Positions 11,950 to 21,593 of a DNA stretch of 64,000 nucleotides are shown in pieces; position 1 is the stretch's first letter, and every line of letters begins with the position of its first letter. The notes under the pieces are model-generated. The model was not told the origin of the DNA, did no database searches, and was given only the letters and a program-made list of their open reading frames with translations. The DNA comes from Branchiostoma floridae (lineage: Eukaryota; Chordata; Leptocardii; Amphioxiformes; Branchiostomatidae). Both the position numbers and the translations under genes were made by a program. The stretch lies in assembly GCF_000003815.2 (NCBI RefSeq), contig NC_049994.1:3910946-3974945 (forward strand). Reading direction: 5' to 3'.

Positions 11950-12343
11950 TATGGAACCTGTGACGTCAGCATCAAAGATGGCGGCAAGAAAGCATGCAAA
12001 CGCATTGTAACCGAAGTAGATTTTGTATTAATCTCTTCTGATTTCGGCACAACTTTCTATCTCATTTATAATGTAATATTACGCGATTGTGACATAAAGC
12101 TGATTTCTAAAGTTCATGCTAGCTCTGAGATCTTGTCTCGCTTATAACACAATCGACCTGAAACGGAAGAACAAAAGAAAACACATTGGAGATGAACGGT
12201 AAAATCAAGGAAAATGGATAGACGGTATCACGTGACTTCCGTAACCCTTGACCTCCAGGTCACGTGACTATGCAGAGCTAGAAAAAGATGGCAGATGGAA
12301 TATTTTACGAAGCCGCTTTTTTAGTTTAATTCAAAAGATGTTC

Positions 12344-12349
12344 AATAAA
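12344..12349 (+). terminator. AATAAA polyadenylation signal, gene A side
   Basis: AATAAA about 395 bases after the gene A stop, followed by a GT-rich stretch (gaagtgttgtgt). A second AATAAA lies at 12475. Confidence 0.45.
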
Positions 12350-12559
12350 CAAGAAGTGTTGTGTAAAACCAGCACTTGACTGACTATGCAGATATTACTT
12401 TCAGTTATCGCAAACTCTTGGTCGCTGCCCTCCCCCTTTTTGTGCAGGTGCTTTATGGTCGCTTGGCTTTAGTCAATAAAGATGTAAACCTCACATTCTG
12501 TATTGTGATCAGACTGAGTCATTCATGTATTTCTATAACGGTCACTCAAACGATATATA

Positions 12560-12815
12560 TACATTGCAGCAAGTCTACGAAAGCTTCACCTTCCGCACTG
12601 GTATTCCAGTGCTGATTCAATGGTCAAAGCCCCCTCAGCACTGGTTTTCCAGTGCTGAAGAAAGATCAGCACTGGTTTTCCAGTGCTGAATGGCTCTGTT
12701 CCAGTGCTGAAGCTCCGTCAGGACTGGAATTCCAGTGCTGAAGCCATCTTCAGCACTGGAACCGAGTGCTGAAAAAGGAGGGTGAAGCTTTCGTAGTTTT
12801 GCTACATTGCAGCAA
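12560..12815. mobile_element. Palindrome-rich element with terminal inverted repeats and 13-bp flanking direct repeats
   Basis: TACATTGCAGCAA flanks both sides (12560-12572, 12803-12815). Inverted ends CTACGAAAGCTTCACCTTCC (12575-12594) and GGAGGGTGAAGCTTTCGTAG (12777-12796). The interior holds about nine copies of CAGCACTGG / CCAGTGCTG, several forming perfect short hairpins. It sits just past the 3' end of lectin gene A. Confidence 0.8.
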
Positions 12816-13187
12816 AGCCTATATTACACACACGGATAGACTCTATTTTAAGATTATCACAACATTGAATATCATGAGTATGAAAAATACCATCTAAAAC
12901 AAACAGTGACGCCGAGTTGAATGAATATACATCTAAATAACATAATACAATGAACTCACAAGTATCTTCGATACATTTCGGGATTTTGTCAAATCTTTTC
13001 GTTTGTGCAATGAAAGCTACCGTGAAATTAAACGTTTAGTGAAGGACTTTTTCGAACCACAAAATGCTAATCTTTTTAATCAAACATTTAGCATAGAACC
13101 GGCACCAATGCATCAATGTATACATACTAAAAGCTCGTTAGATGAAACCACGTGATTTCAAGTCGGACAACATTCCAGAGTCCCCTT

Positions 13188-13266
13188 AATATATGTAGAG
13201 CGCCCCCAGTGCTCTCATTCTGGACGACACCTCCTACCCGACGAGACACAGCATTCTAGCTCGAAG
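13188..13266 (+). promoter_or_regulatory. Candidate core promoter and non-coding exon 1 of lectin gene B
   Basis: AATATATG (13188-13195) is a TATA-like box with TATATG 22-27 bases before the initiator TCATTCT (A at 13217). The 50-base exon ends at CGAAG|GTACGT (13266/13267). The acceptor before the ATG exon is either 15919-15920 (acacag) or 15945-15946 (atctag). Layout and start sequence parallel the candidate for gene A. Confidence 0.5.
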
Positions 13267-13325
13267 GTACGTTTTAAGAATCACGAACAGCATACAAAAA
13301 GTACTTCTAAATTCTTCAACCTCAA

Positions 13326-13492
13326 TACTGTAATGGGGAAATATTCGCGGCAGATAAAAGTCCTTGCGGTTGTTTAGGTTCGAAGTTGAAACTATCATGC
13401 AGGGTTTTACTGTAAAAGGGAGTATTGTACGCGGTGATTTTAAGAGGTCACCGCGAACAAGAAACCACCGCGAACATTTCGCTTTCTACAGT
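13326..13492. mobile_element. MITE of the 'GCGAAC' family, copy 2
   Basis: TACTGTAATG at the left, CTACAGT at the right, with GTCACCGCGAACAAG and CCACCGCGAACATTTCGC inside. Located in the putative first intron of lectin gene B. Confidence 0.6.
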
Positions 13493-14503
13493 TTACTCCT
13501 GTTAGTTAATGCTAAAGAAGACATATACTATTATGGTATAAGGTAATAAGAAAGTTTAATTTTTTACAATATCTCTCCAGCTATCAGTAGGGATTTTGTC
13601 CTAAGAAATGATACAAATTTGGAACGGCGACAATAGAAAGAAAAATGAGTATCACCATTAATTATTAGGAATAATTCCGAATCCATGTAATAAAAGTTAA
13701 CAAGTATTATTCTCAAATCAGAGGTTAGACTCAGGATATGTTCTGACATATTTTGAGGCGGGGTTTTTGTGTTTTTAATTTTGCCTGTTTTTTTGTCCGC
13801 CAGCCAAAACCCTGCCATTACTTATACCCTGAAGCGTGGCAGACCTATTTGGGGCCTTTTAAAAAAATGTAGTAGTATGCCTTGCGCTAGAGGTTTTACT
13901 AGATGACAAAAAAAATCCTGCAATGAATAGAAAGTCCATCAAAAACGCTTGAAAAGACGAAAAAAAAAACATCCATGTCAGTTTCTAGCCACTGCTTTTT
14001 TTCTGCTATTTTTTTTATATTATGCTTATTCCATAACATTATATCCAAAACGTTCTAGATTTTCTTAAATCCCTCTACCATATGTTACAAAACACAAGGT
14101 GACAGAAGTTTTTAGACAAAATCTCTTAAATCACATGGGAGACACTCCTTCAAGACAACGCCTCAGAACAAAGCGTCTTGATTATTCCAAGAAAATTCCT
14201 TTATTGTTCTCAAGGAAATCCAGGTGTTTCTTAGTAATCCGGATCCCCAACGGTGTTTCTTAATGCGACTGTGTACACAAGGGAGCTAGTATCAACTTAT
14301 AAATCTCTCACCAGGACATCCATATGGTCTTTATTTTATTCTTTAAACTCACAATACATCATATATATCATTCAAAAATGTAAACAATATGTTTTTTTTA
14401 AGAGAATGATATTCCCAGACAGAAATTTAAACTGTAGTGTGATTTTGTTTACCAGCATATAGACTATACTGATCAGACTTGTTGGTAGGCAGTCTGTTAA
14501 AGA

Positions 14504-14718
14504 TACTGTTAATGCAGAAATGTTTGCGGTGGTTTTATGTTCGCGCGCGGTTTTCGCGAGGCAGTCTTACCGCGAACTTAAAACCACTGCGAACATTTTT
14601 CCATTACAGAATGTGACCACAGTGTATGACACTACCGCGAAGTTAAAATCACCGCGAACACCCCACTTTCCCGCTAACACGAAATTAAATCCCCGCGAAC
14701 CTAAACGTATTTACAGTA
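14504..14718. mobile_element. MITE of the 'GCGAAC' family, copy 3
   Basis: TACTGTTAATGCAGAAATGT at the left and CGTATTTACAGTA at the right. Inside: TTGCGGTGGTTTTATGTTCG and CCGCGAACTTAAAACCACTG, which are complementary. Confidence 0.75.
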
Positions 14719-14849
14719 ACAAAGATTGATTTGTTTGTAATAGGGAGTAGACGCCCCCTGGTCACAGACTGCTCAAGGCGATCTCTTTGTGTTGAGTCTT
14801 TTGCCCGATGACATACAAGTCACAGCTGTCTGGCCTACCTTCGCCAAGG

Positions 14850-15115
14850 GTGTGTGTGTGCGTGTGTGTGTGTGTGTTTGATAGTCTGTTTGTGTGTCTC
14901 TCTCTCTTTGTGTGTCTGTCTCTGTGTCTCTGGCTCTCTCTGAACGCGCGCGCGCGCGCGTGTGTATGTGTGTGTGTGACTGTGTCACTGTGTGTTTGTG
15001 TGTCTGCCTGTCTGTCTCTGTGTGTGTATGTGTGTGTCTCTGAGTCTCCGTATGTGTGTGTGACTGTATGTATGTGTCTGTCTCTCTGTGTTTGTGTGTG
15101 TGCCTGTCTGTTATT
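14850..15115 (+). repeat. GT/CT-rich low-complexity tract with a (CG)n core
   Basis: Mixed TGTG and CTCT runs, with CGCGCGCGCGCG at about 14945-14960. Cysteine/valine-rich ORFs across it are artefacts. Confidence 0.95.
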
Positions 15116-15952
15116 CTGTTAATACAACTCGAGATTGAATAGACGCATTGTCTTGCTTCTTGATATGGGGATAGATCTTGATGAAATAGACCTCAAAATT
15201 ATTAGATATGGGGCCCCCTAGCTATTGTTACGGTACAACAGCGGAATTTTAGTTTTCCCTACCCGCGTCTGTGTAAGCTATCACGAAACTGCAGCTGGCT
15301 TATTCCTGTTTTTATCTGTCCTTTTCGGAGCAAACACTGTTTGTTTTTTACCATTTAAGGATGACCGGGGCTATCATTAAAGTATTTACCGTCGTTAAGA
15401 TAATGATGTGCAAACCATAGCAAATACCACACTACACCTCACAACGATTTATTTAACCAGCTGCCATCCTGTGGTTTAAAAGATAGGGTAGCAACAGGTT
15501 AACATGGCTCAAAAAGACTGATCCTGACTGTCAATCACAATTAACAGGTCAACAAATAAGAGAATGGCAATTAACGGTTCGACCATTGAAAATAGGACTT
15601 GCCTGTCGATCCGTCAAATACGTGCATTTTCATGTTTTTGATTCTGTATTTCTATATCTTTAAGGAGATATTTTCCTACATTGTAAGACGTAGGGGAAAC
15701 TGATAAGGGTAGTGTTGAATTGGTGCTAAAATAAATGCATTGTCAGTACGTATGCAGACGACATGGGTGGCACTAACCGGTTTGTCAACTAAAACCCTTC
15801 ACATAAAGATCACGCAAAACACGTACACAGCTTAGCTACACAGTAGACTACTGTTAGACTATGTTCTCTTAACCCACAAAGCCTACCTAAACAATAAACA
15901 GCAACTGTTCTTCAACACAGTGTGGTGGACGACTTGAAGAATCTAGACAACC

Positions 15953-16929
15953 ATGGCTCAGATGTTTGTCATCAAGAACCGTGGATCCGGGCGGGTGTTG
16001 GATGTGGAACGCGGCGGACAAGTCATCAACTCCCCCGTCTTGCTGTACGACAAGCACGCCCAGGACAACCAGGTACGTGTATTGTAAATGCAGAAACTTT
16101 CTCGGTGGTTTGACGTTCGCGGTTTTTGCGGTAGCCGCTTCACCGCAAGCTTAAAACCACTGCGACCATTTTTCCATCTTAGTAAGAGGCTACAGTGCAT
16201 GGTGCTGTCGCGAACTTAAATTCACCGTGAAAATTCGTTTTCCCCGCTACCGCGAAATTAAATCCCCGCGAACTTAAAAGCATTTACATTATATAATCCA
16301 TATTCATCAAGACAATATCACAACCAGGTCAAATGATATTAAAAAAAGAAGCTTTGCTGCAGTACCAAGGTAACATACCAGAGGGGCTCAAAATCAACCT
16401 TGACCTTTGTCCTCTCAACACCTACCTACATACCAGATATCATCGTAATACATTGACAAGAAAGTTGTATTACTCCACCGCTCAAGACGCAAAACACAGG
16501 AACTAATAGTTGCAGTTCAGCGGACCGGTTGAAAGCACCCAGCTATCAGTTTGTGCTTATTAATTCATGCATCTTCAACGGTGTCAAGGCGTCCTTACCT
16601 TTAACATATTCACTTTACGTAAAATGGAGCAAGGACACATTTAGTTTTTCTGTTTGTCTTCTTAGTCAAGAATATTCTACGAGATCCTAAACGATTTCAA
16701 ACAGATGTTATGCAAAAAAAATGTAGTTCAAATGAGACATGCAACTATTTTTGAATTTGGCTTGTAGTTAATACTTTTCTGTTATGTGTTTCTGTATATC
16801 AGAAATGGACACACAACAAGTATAACCAGATCTGCACCGCCCTGAAGCCGGGAGGTGAGGACGTGGCTATCCACATCCATGACCGAGGTACCGGACAGGT
16901 CATCATGTCTGTCTGCCAGAAGGTACGAA

Positions 16930-17000
<71 letters not shown>

Positions 17001-17768
17001 CGTGTGTGTGTGTTTGTGTGTTGTTGTGTTTGTGTGTGTGTGTTTGTGTGTGTGTTGTTGTGTGATCATGACGTCAATCATTTTGCTATTTTCTTCTAGG
17101 ATCCTACCCAAGCGAAGGATCAGATGTGGCTGCGGAACGATGCTGACGGCACCATCGCGTGTTATGACGACCCTATGCGTGTGCTCAGCGCAGGCGCAGG
17201 AAACGCAGGTAAAGTACCCGGATGTTAGAACCAGCGTCGTCAGTAAATTCTAGCCTTTTTTAACTTCAGCTACTACATCCTGCACTATCTACAACGTTTG
17301 CACAAGATCGAAAGAAGAACTGTCACAATTCTCTCTAGATTAATATGAGAAGATCTCATAACGATCGCTCTTTTTAGTAGTTCACAGTGTTCTGCTGCTG
17401 TAGTGGTCTGAACACTTTGCAGCTGCTATAAGTCTTTCTTCAACTCTCTCCACTTTATCCTGTTCATCGCGAGTTCCATAGTCCTGTAATAATTCTTTAG
17501 GTCTACCCTTAAGCTTAGTAAGCCTAACAGACTCTAACCGTGATTTGTAAGCGTAGGTGCAAAGTGATGCAGAAATATGTAATACTATGCTCTTTCTTGC
17601 TGAAATTATTCAAAGATATCTTTAAATTAGATTCATTATACAGATTGGTTTTAGCTAATGTGACTTAATTTGCAATGTTGCTTGATTGTTGCAGGCGACC
17701 ATCTGAGGGTGGAACAGAAGGGAAACCCACCACCAGCCAGCCAGCAGTGGGACTGGGAGGCCATGTAG
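15953..17768 (+). CDS. Gene B: single-domain ricin B-type beta-trefoil lectin, 4 coding exons
   Basis: Exons 15953-16072, 16803-16922, 17100-17208 and 17695-17768 join to a 140-residue protein with the same phases as gene A (0,0,1). It begins MAQMFVIKNRGSGRVLDVE, very like invertebrate galactose-binding R-type lectins, and ends ASQQWDWEAM. QxW motifs: DNQKW (split by the first coding intron), KDQMW, SQQW. The lobe pattern ADGTIAC is shared with gene A. No signal peptide or membrane segment. The second coding intron carries a GT microsatellite that begins 13 bases after the donor. Stop TAG at 17766-17768, followed by AATAAA at 17934. The start is chosen by alignment with genes A and C. Paralogue by tandem duplication; no sign of decay. 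Confidence 0.92.
16079..16291. mobile_element. MITE of the 'GCGAAC' family, copy 4
   Basis: Begins TATTGTAAATGCAGAAACTT six bases after the donor of gene B's first coding exon and ends AAAAGCATTTACATTATA. Interior matches copy 3. Confidence 0.75.
16935..17065 (+). repeat. (GT)n microsatellite in lectin gene B intron
   Basis: GT run of about 65 units with a few interruptions, starting 13 bases after the donor at 16923; the acceptor (ttcttctag) is about 35 bases after its end. Confidence 0.97.
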
Positions 17769-17933
17769 AGCGCGCATCCGTGACCGCCATCTTGGTTCCG
17801 CCGCCATCTGGGAACTGATGGCCATCTTGGTTCTGCCTTTCCCCAAACATTTCAAGCACGCATCGAGACTGTCGATTTACACATAGATCAGTTTGTTTTT
17901 GTTCGCTTGGTTATGTTGCTTATGCGGGAAAGA

Positions 17934-17939
17934 AATAAA
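17934..17939 (+). terminator. AATAAA polyadenylation signal, gene B
   Basis: AATAAA 166 bases after the TAG stop, followed by a T/G-rich stretch (ttgtttgtcttatgctttg), as expected for a cleavage site. Confidence 0.65.
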
Positions 17940-18139
17940 TGCTCTTGCAAAGGAACTTTGAAATTGTTTGTCTTATGCTTTGTAAGGAGTAACGTAAGTT
18001 CTTCTTTATGTCGTGATTTCTTTTAAAGACGTAATCAATACCCGGATATGCACCCAACAAGGCCTGTCTAGAGCGTACGATGTGTGCTAAACCTCATGCT
18101 TAAGTGACTTTTCTCAAGCACACACAAGCGGGCGCACGC

Positions 18140-18180
18140 AACACACACACACACACACGCACACACACACACAAGCACGT

Positions 18181-18221
<41 letters not shown>

Positions 18222-18322
18222 GCCCGTACACACGCACACACACACACACAAACACGTACACACACAAACACGTACACACACACACATAAACACGTACACA
18301 CACAAACACGTACACACAAACA

Positions 18323-18357
<35 letters not shown>
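18140..18357 (+). repeat. Compound (CA)n microsatellite with CGTA interruptions
   Basis: CACACA runs broken by ACACGTACACACA; lies in the downstream flank of lectin gene B. Confidence 0.97.
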
Positions 18358-18360
<3 letters not shown>

Positions 18361-18854
18361 TACATGTACATAGTATTAGACATTGTTTCATCATGCAAAT
18401 ATGCAGACCTTGAAATATTAATGTCACATGAACAACATAGACAATGTTTATGGCTATTTTATTCCTCAAATTGGTATAACAAATTACTTTGAAATGTTTG
18501 TGGTTCCAACTTACATAGATATGTTTATGGTTCTCATCAAAAGTTGCAGACCTTCTTGACATGTCACATTAACGGTGTGGTACTCACATATGACCTCAGT
18601 AACTAGACTTAGAATCTGGCTCTTTTCGTTTCAAGACACGGTTGACAGTATTACTTTCTTACATGTACATTACTATCATTACTTTAAGTCGAGTTTAATA
18701 CTCAAGTATATAGAAAATATCATTCTTTGTACCAGTAAGAAAAAAATGTGTGTTTTAGTTCTAATATTATTAAACAATGCTTCTCTGTCTTAACTGTAGG
18801 TTGGTAAGGTCCGAACAAAGTGAAATTCAGCTTCGATATTTAAATGGCATTCAC

Positions 18855-20032
18855 TATAAGGGGGAGGGGCCCCAAACAACATGTCTGTATAGTCTCTGTT
18901 GGTGACTGATAAGGTACACTCGTCATGGAATTCTTTTGTTTGAACCTTTGACATTAAGCAAAGTCTTGACGCAGATGATTTACGTCTGACCAGTCAGCCA
19001 TGTTATTTATCATCATTTTTGATAACAACTGCCTATTATGCACATTCACTAGAAGGGGGAGGGGGCTCTAAACAACTTGTCTGTATAGTTGTTCATGACT
19101 GATAAGGTACACTCGTCATAAAATTCCTGTGTTTGAACTTTTGACATTAAGCAAAAGTCTTGACGCAGATGATTTACGTCTCACCAGTCATGATCAGCCA
19201 TGCAATTAATCATCATTTCTGGTAACAACCGGTTATTGTGTGACTTTAAGCCCGAAGCCAGTCCCAACCTTTAAGATCTAGGTGTCAGTTTTCTACATAG
19301 AATACGGTACGGTATTTAGAAATATACGTAGTACAAAATGTAGCATGGTGCCCTACTGGTGTAGAAGTCTTAGACTAGCGCTGGTGCATAACACTAGAAG
19401 GGGGAGGGGGGCTCTAAACAACATATCTGCATAGCTAATGTTTATGATTGATAAGGCTCACTCGTCATGAAATTCTTGTGTTTGAACTTTTAACATTTAG
19501 CTCTACTTTGACGCAGAAGATTTACGTCTCACCTGTCAGTAATGTTATTTATCATCATTTTTGGTAACAACTGCCTTTTGTGCACATTCACTAGAAGGGG
19601 GGAGGGGGGCTCCAAACAACATGTCTGTATAGTCTTTGTTCATGACTGATAAGGTACACTCGTCATGGAATTCTTGTGTTTGAACCTTTGACATTTTGCA
19701 AAGTCTTGACGCAGAAGATTTACGTCTCACCTGTCAGTCATGTTTTTCATCATCATTTTTGGCGACAACTTCCTATTGTGCACATTCACTAGAAAGGGGG
19801 AGGGGGGCTCCAAACAACATGTCTGTAAAGTTTGTTCATGATTGATAAGGCTCACTCGTCATGAAATTCTTGTGTTTGAACTTTTGACATTAAGCAAAAG
19901 TCTTGACGCAGAAGATTTACGTCTCACCAGTCAGACATGTAATTTATCATCATTTCTGGTAACAACCGCCTATTGTGTTACTTGTAGCCTGCAGGTAGTT
20001 CCAACCTTGGGTCTAGGTGTATGATTTATCAG
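18855..20032 (+). repeat. Five tandem copies of a 198-bp unit
   Basis: GGGGGAGGGG followed by AAACAACATGTCTGTATAGT heads units at 18856, 19053, 19395, 19593 and 19792. Each contains CTGATAAGGTACACTCGTCA and TTGACGCAGATGATTTACGT. Copies 2 and 5 carry an extra tail (TCCCAACCTT ... TCTAGGTG). No gene here. Confidence 0.92.
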
Positions 20033-20039
20033 TGTTAAT

Positions 20040-20850
20040 GTGGCCTGATTGATATTCACTCAGCTGCATGCGCCGCCAAATTGCAGTCTGAAATTTCGCC
20101 AACTTTGCAAATTTTATCCAATTTTACAAACTGACCTGCAAGGCATGTTTAAAACACCGTAAATCCGTGTTGACCTCAACGAACAAAATGGCGGTGCCCA
20201 GAACATCACATTATCAGCATCGACATGTAACAAAATAGATATAGGATGGGGAAATCGTTGGTTGCCATCTAATCAAAATCATCCTCCTAACGCCCGGTCC
20301 CCAACTGCATTGGCCTATGGGGTAACACAAGGAGTTTTGACACGACTCTGGTTCCTCTGCGTAAGAGAATGATCAAAATCGTCCATCACAAGGCTGATAG
20401 TTTTTACTTAGCGTGTTGGTAGGGTGTGACAAATGGAAATGGCTAGATGTTTGCCCCCTGGCGGCTTCCCTTGGTACTCCAGCCGAAGTTCTCGTGTTCT
20501 GAACAAGTTATGGTCACGGTTTTTAGAACTGAGTTATCTTTCGTGCACGGGAAAATGTGACATAAGTTTGGACCCCAAGCGGCTATAGTTGATTTGTAGA
20601 AGCATGTGACAACATGTAAAGAAATTTACCTAACATTTACAGCTAAAACTGACGTTAAAGAGCCACACGGTTGTCTAAGTCGTGTTAAGCATTCTTAAGG
20701 AGACTGCTATATCTTATTTTCTACCAGAATAAAGACCGAAGAGACAACACATGCTTATGTCTGATCGATCGGCAATGATGGGATACACCTGTGACTTTTA
20801 ACCTGCGCGATGACAATTAAATTGCGAGTTGAAAAACTGGTATGTCCTAC
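20040..20850. other. Intergenic stretch without recognised features
   Basis: Between the 198-bp array and lectin gene C. I see no coding similarity, tandem repeat or clear inverted repeat. Confidence 0.5.
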
Positions 20851-20851
20851 C

Positions 20852-20887
20852 TTCATATTTGCACGCACTATCGGAATTCGTAACGAG
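20852..20887 (+). promoter_or_regulatory. Possible non-coding exon 1 end of lectin gene C
   Basis: A strong donor GAG|GTAAGT lies at 20887/20888, about 680 bases before the acceptor of the ATG exon (tgcctacag, 21573). An initiator-like TCATATT lies 32 bases before it, with only a weak AT-rich box (aattaaat) further up. Suggested by analogy with genes A and B. Confidence 0.22.
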
Positions 20888-21593
20888 GTAAGTCTGACAA
20901 GATCATATCTTATATGTACTGTTTATTCACTGTAGTTTGGGTCCATTTGTCTCCTATTATGATACTAAATCAAGTCTGACTTGGTCACGGGGTACAGATC
21001 TTAAACGTACATGTACAATAACAAGGGAGCAGTAGATCATGATCGTGTTATAAGAGGTTGGCAATTGAACACACTGTGTGTGAAAAAGATAAAACCAGTG
21101 AGCGAGAGGGTGGAGTGTTTTCTACATTCCAGGCTTCTAATTTTAAGCTTGCCTCTTTTTTTTTATTCTACTGTGGCGCTTTACTTAATCCACTGGCCGG
21201 ACTTAAAGTCCTGGCATGGCATGTAATCCCAAATGGTTAACAGTTTATATCGACTACCGGTGTTATGCCAAACTTTTGCCCATGCCAAATCATTCACCCA
21301 CACTGATTGGGGGTTTCCAGTATGCCTAATCGAGGGGAGAAAAGTGTGTTACGCTCGTGGGGTGGTAATTTTGTAAGCAGAAGTCTGGGTGGATTTTAGG
21401 AGGAGGTGTCGCGGTAATCCTAAGTAGTGTGACCCTAACTAGCCCGAAAACTTATTTTAAATACAGCCGAAACCTTTATACTCACGCGTAGCAAATATCT
21501 GGCGGAACATATATTTTGTGCGACACCTGTCACTATTGCACAATGTTGAGTTGTTGTTGTTTCATGCCTACAGACGTCAACTACAAAGACAAC

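Noticed and set aside
14773-18562. Long ORFs of repeating Cys-Val or Thr-His residues (14773-15122, 16782-17253, 18068-18562)
   Set aside because: They are translations of GT/CA microsatellites in several frames; no codon bias or similarity.
21516-21593. Upstream start for lectin gene C (adds MCDTCHYC...)
   Set aside because: An acceptor (gcctacag) lies between this ATG and the lectin domain; alignment with genes A and B favours 21594.
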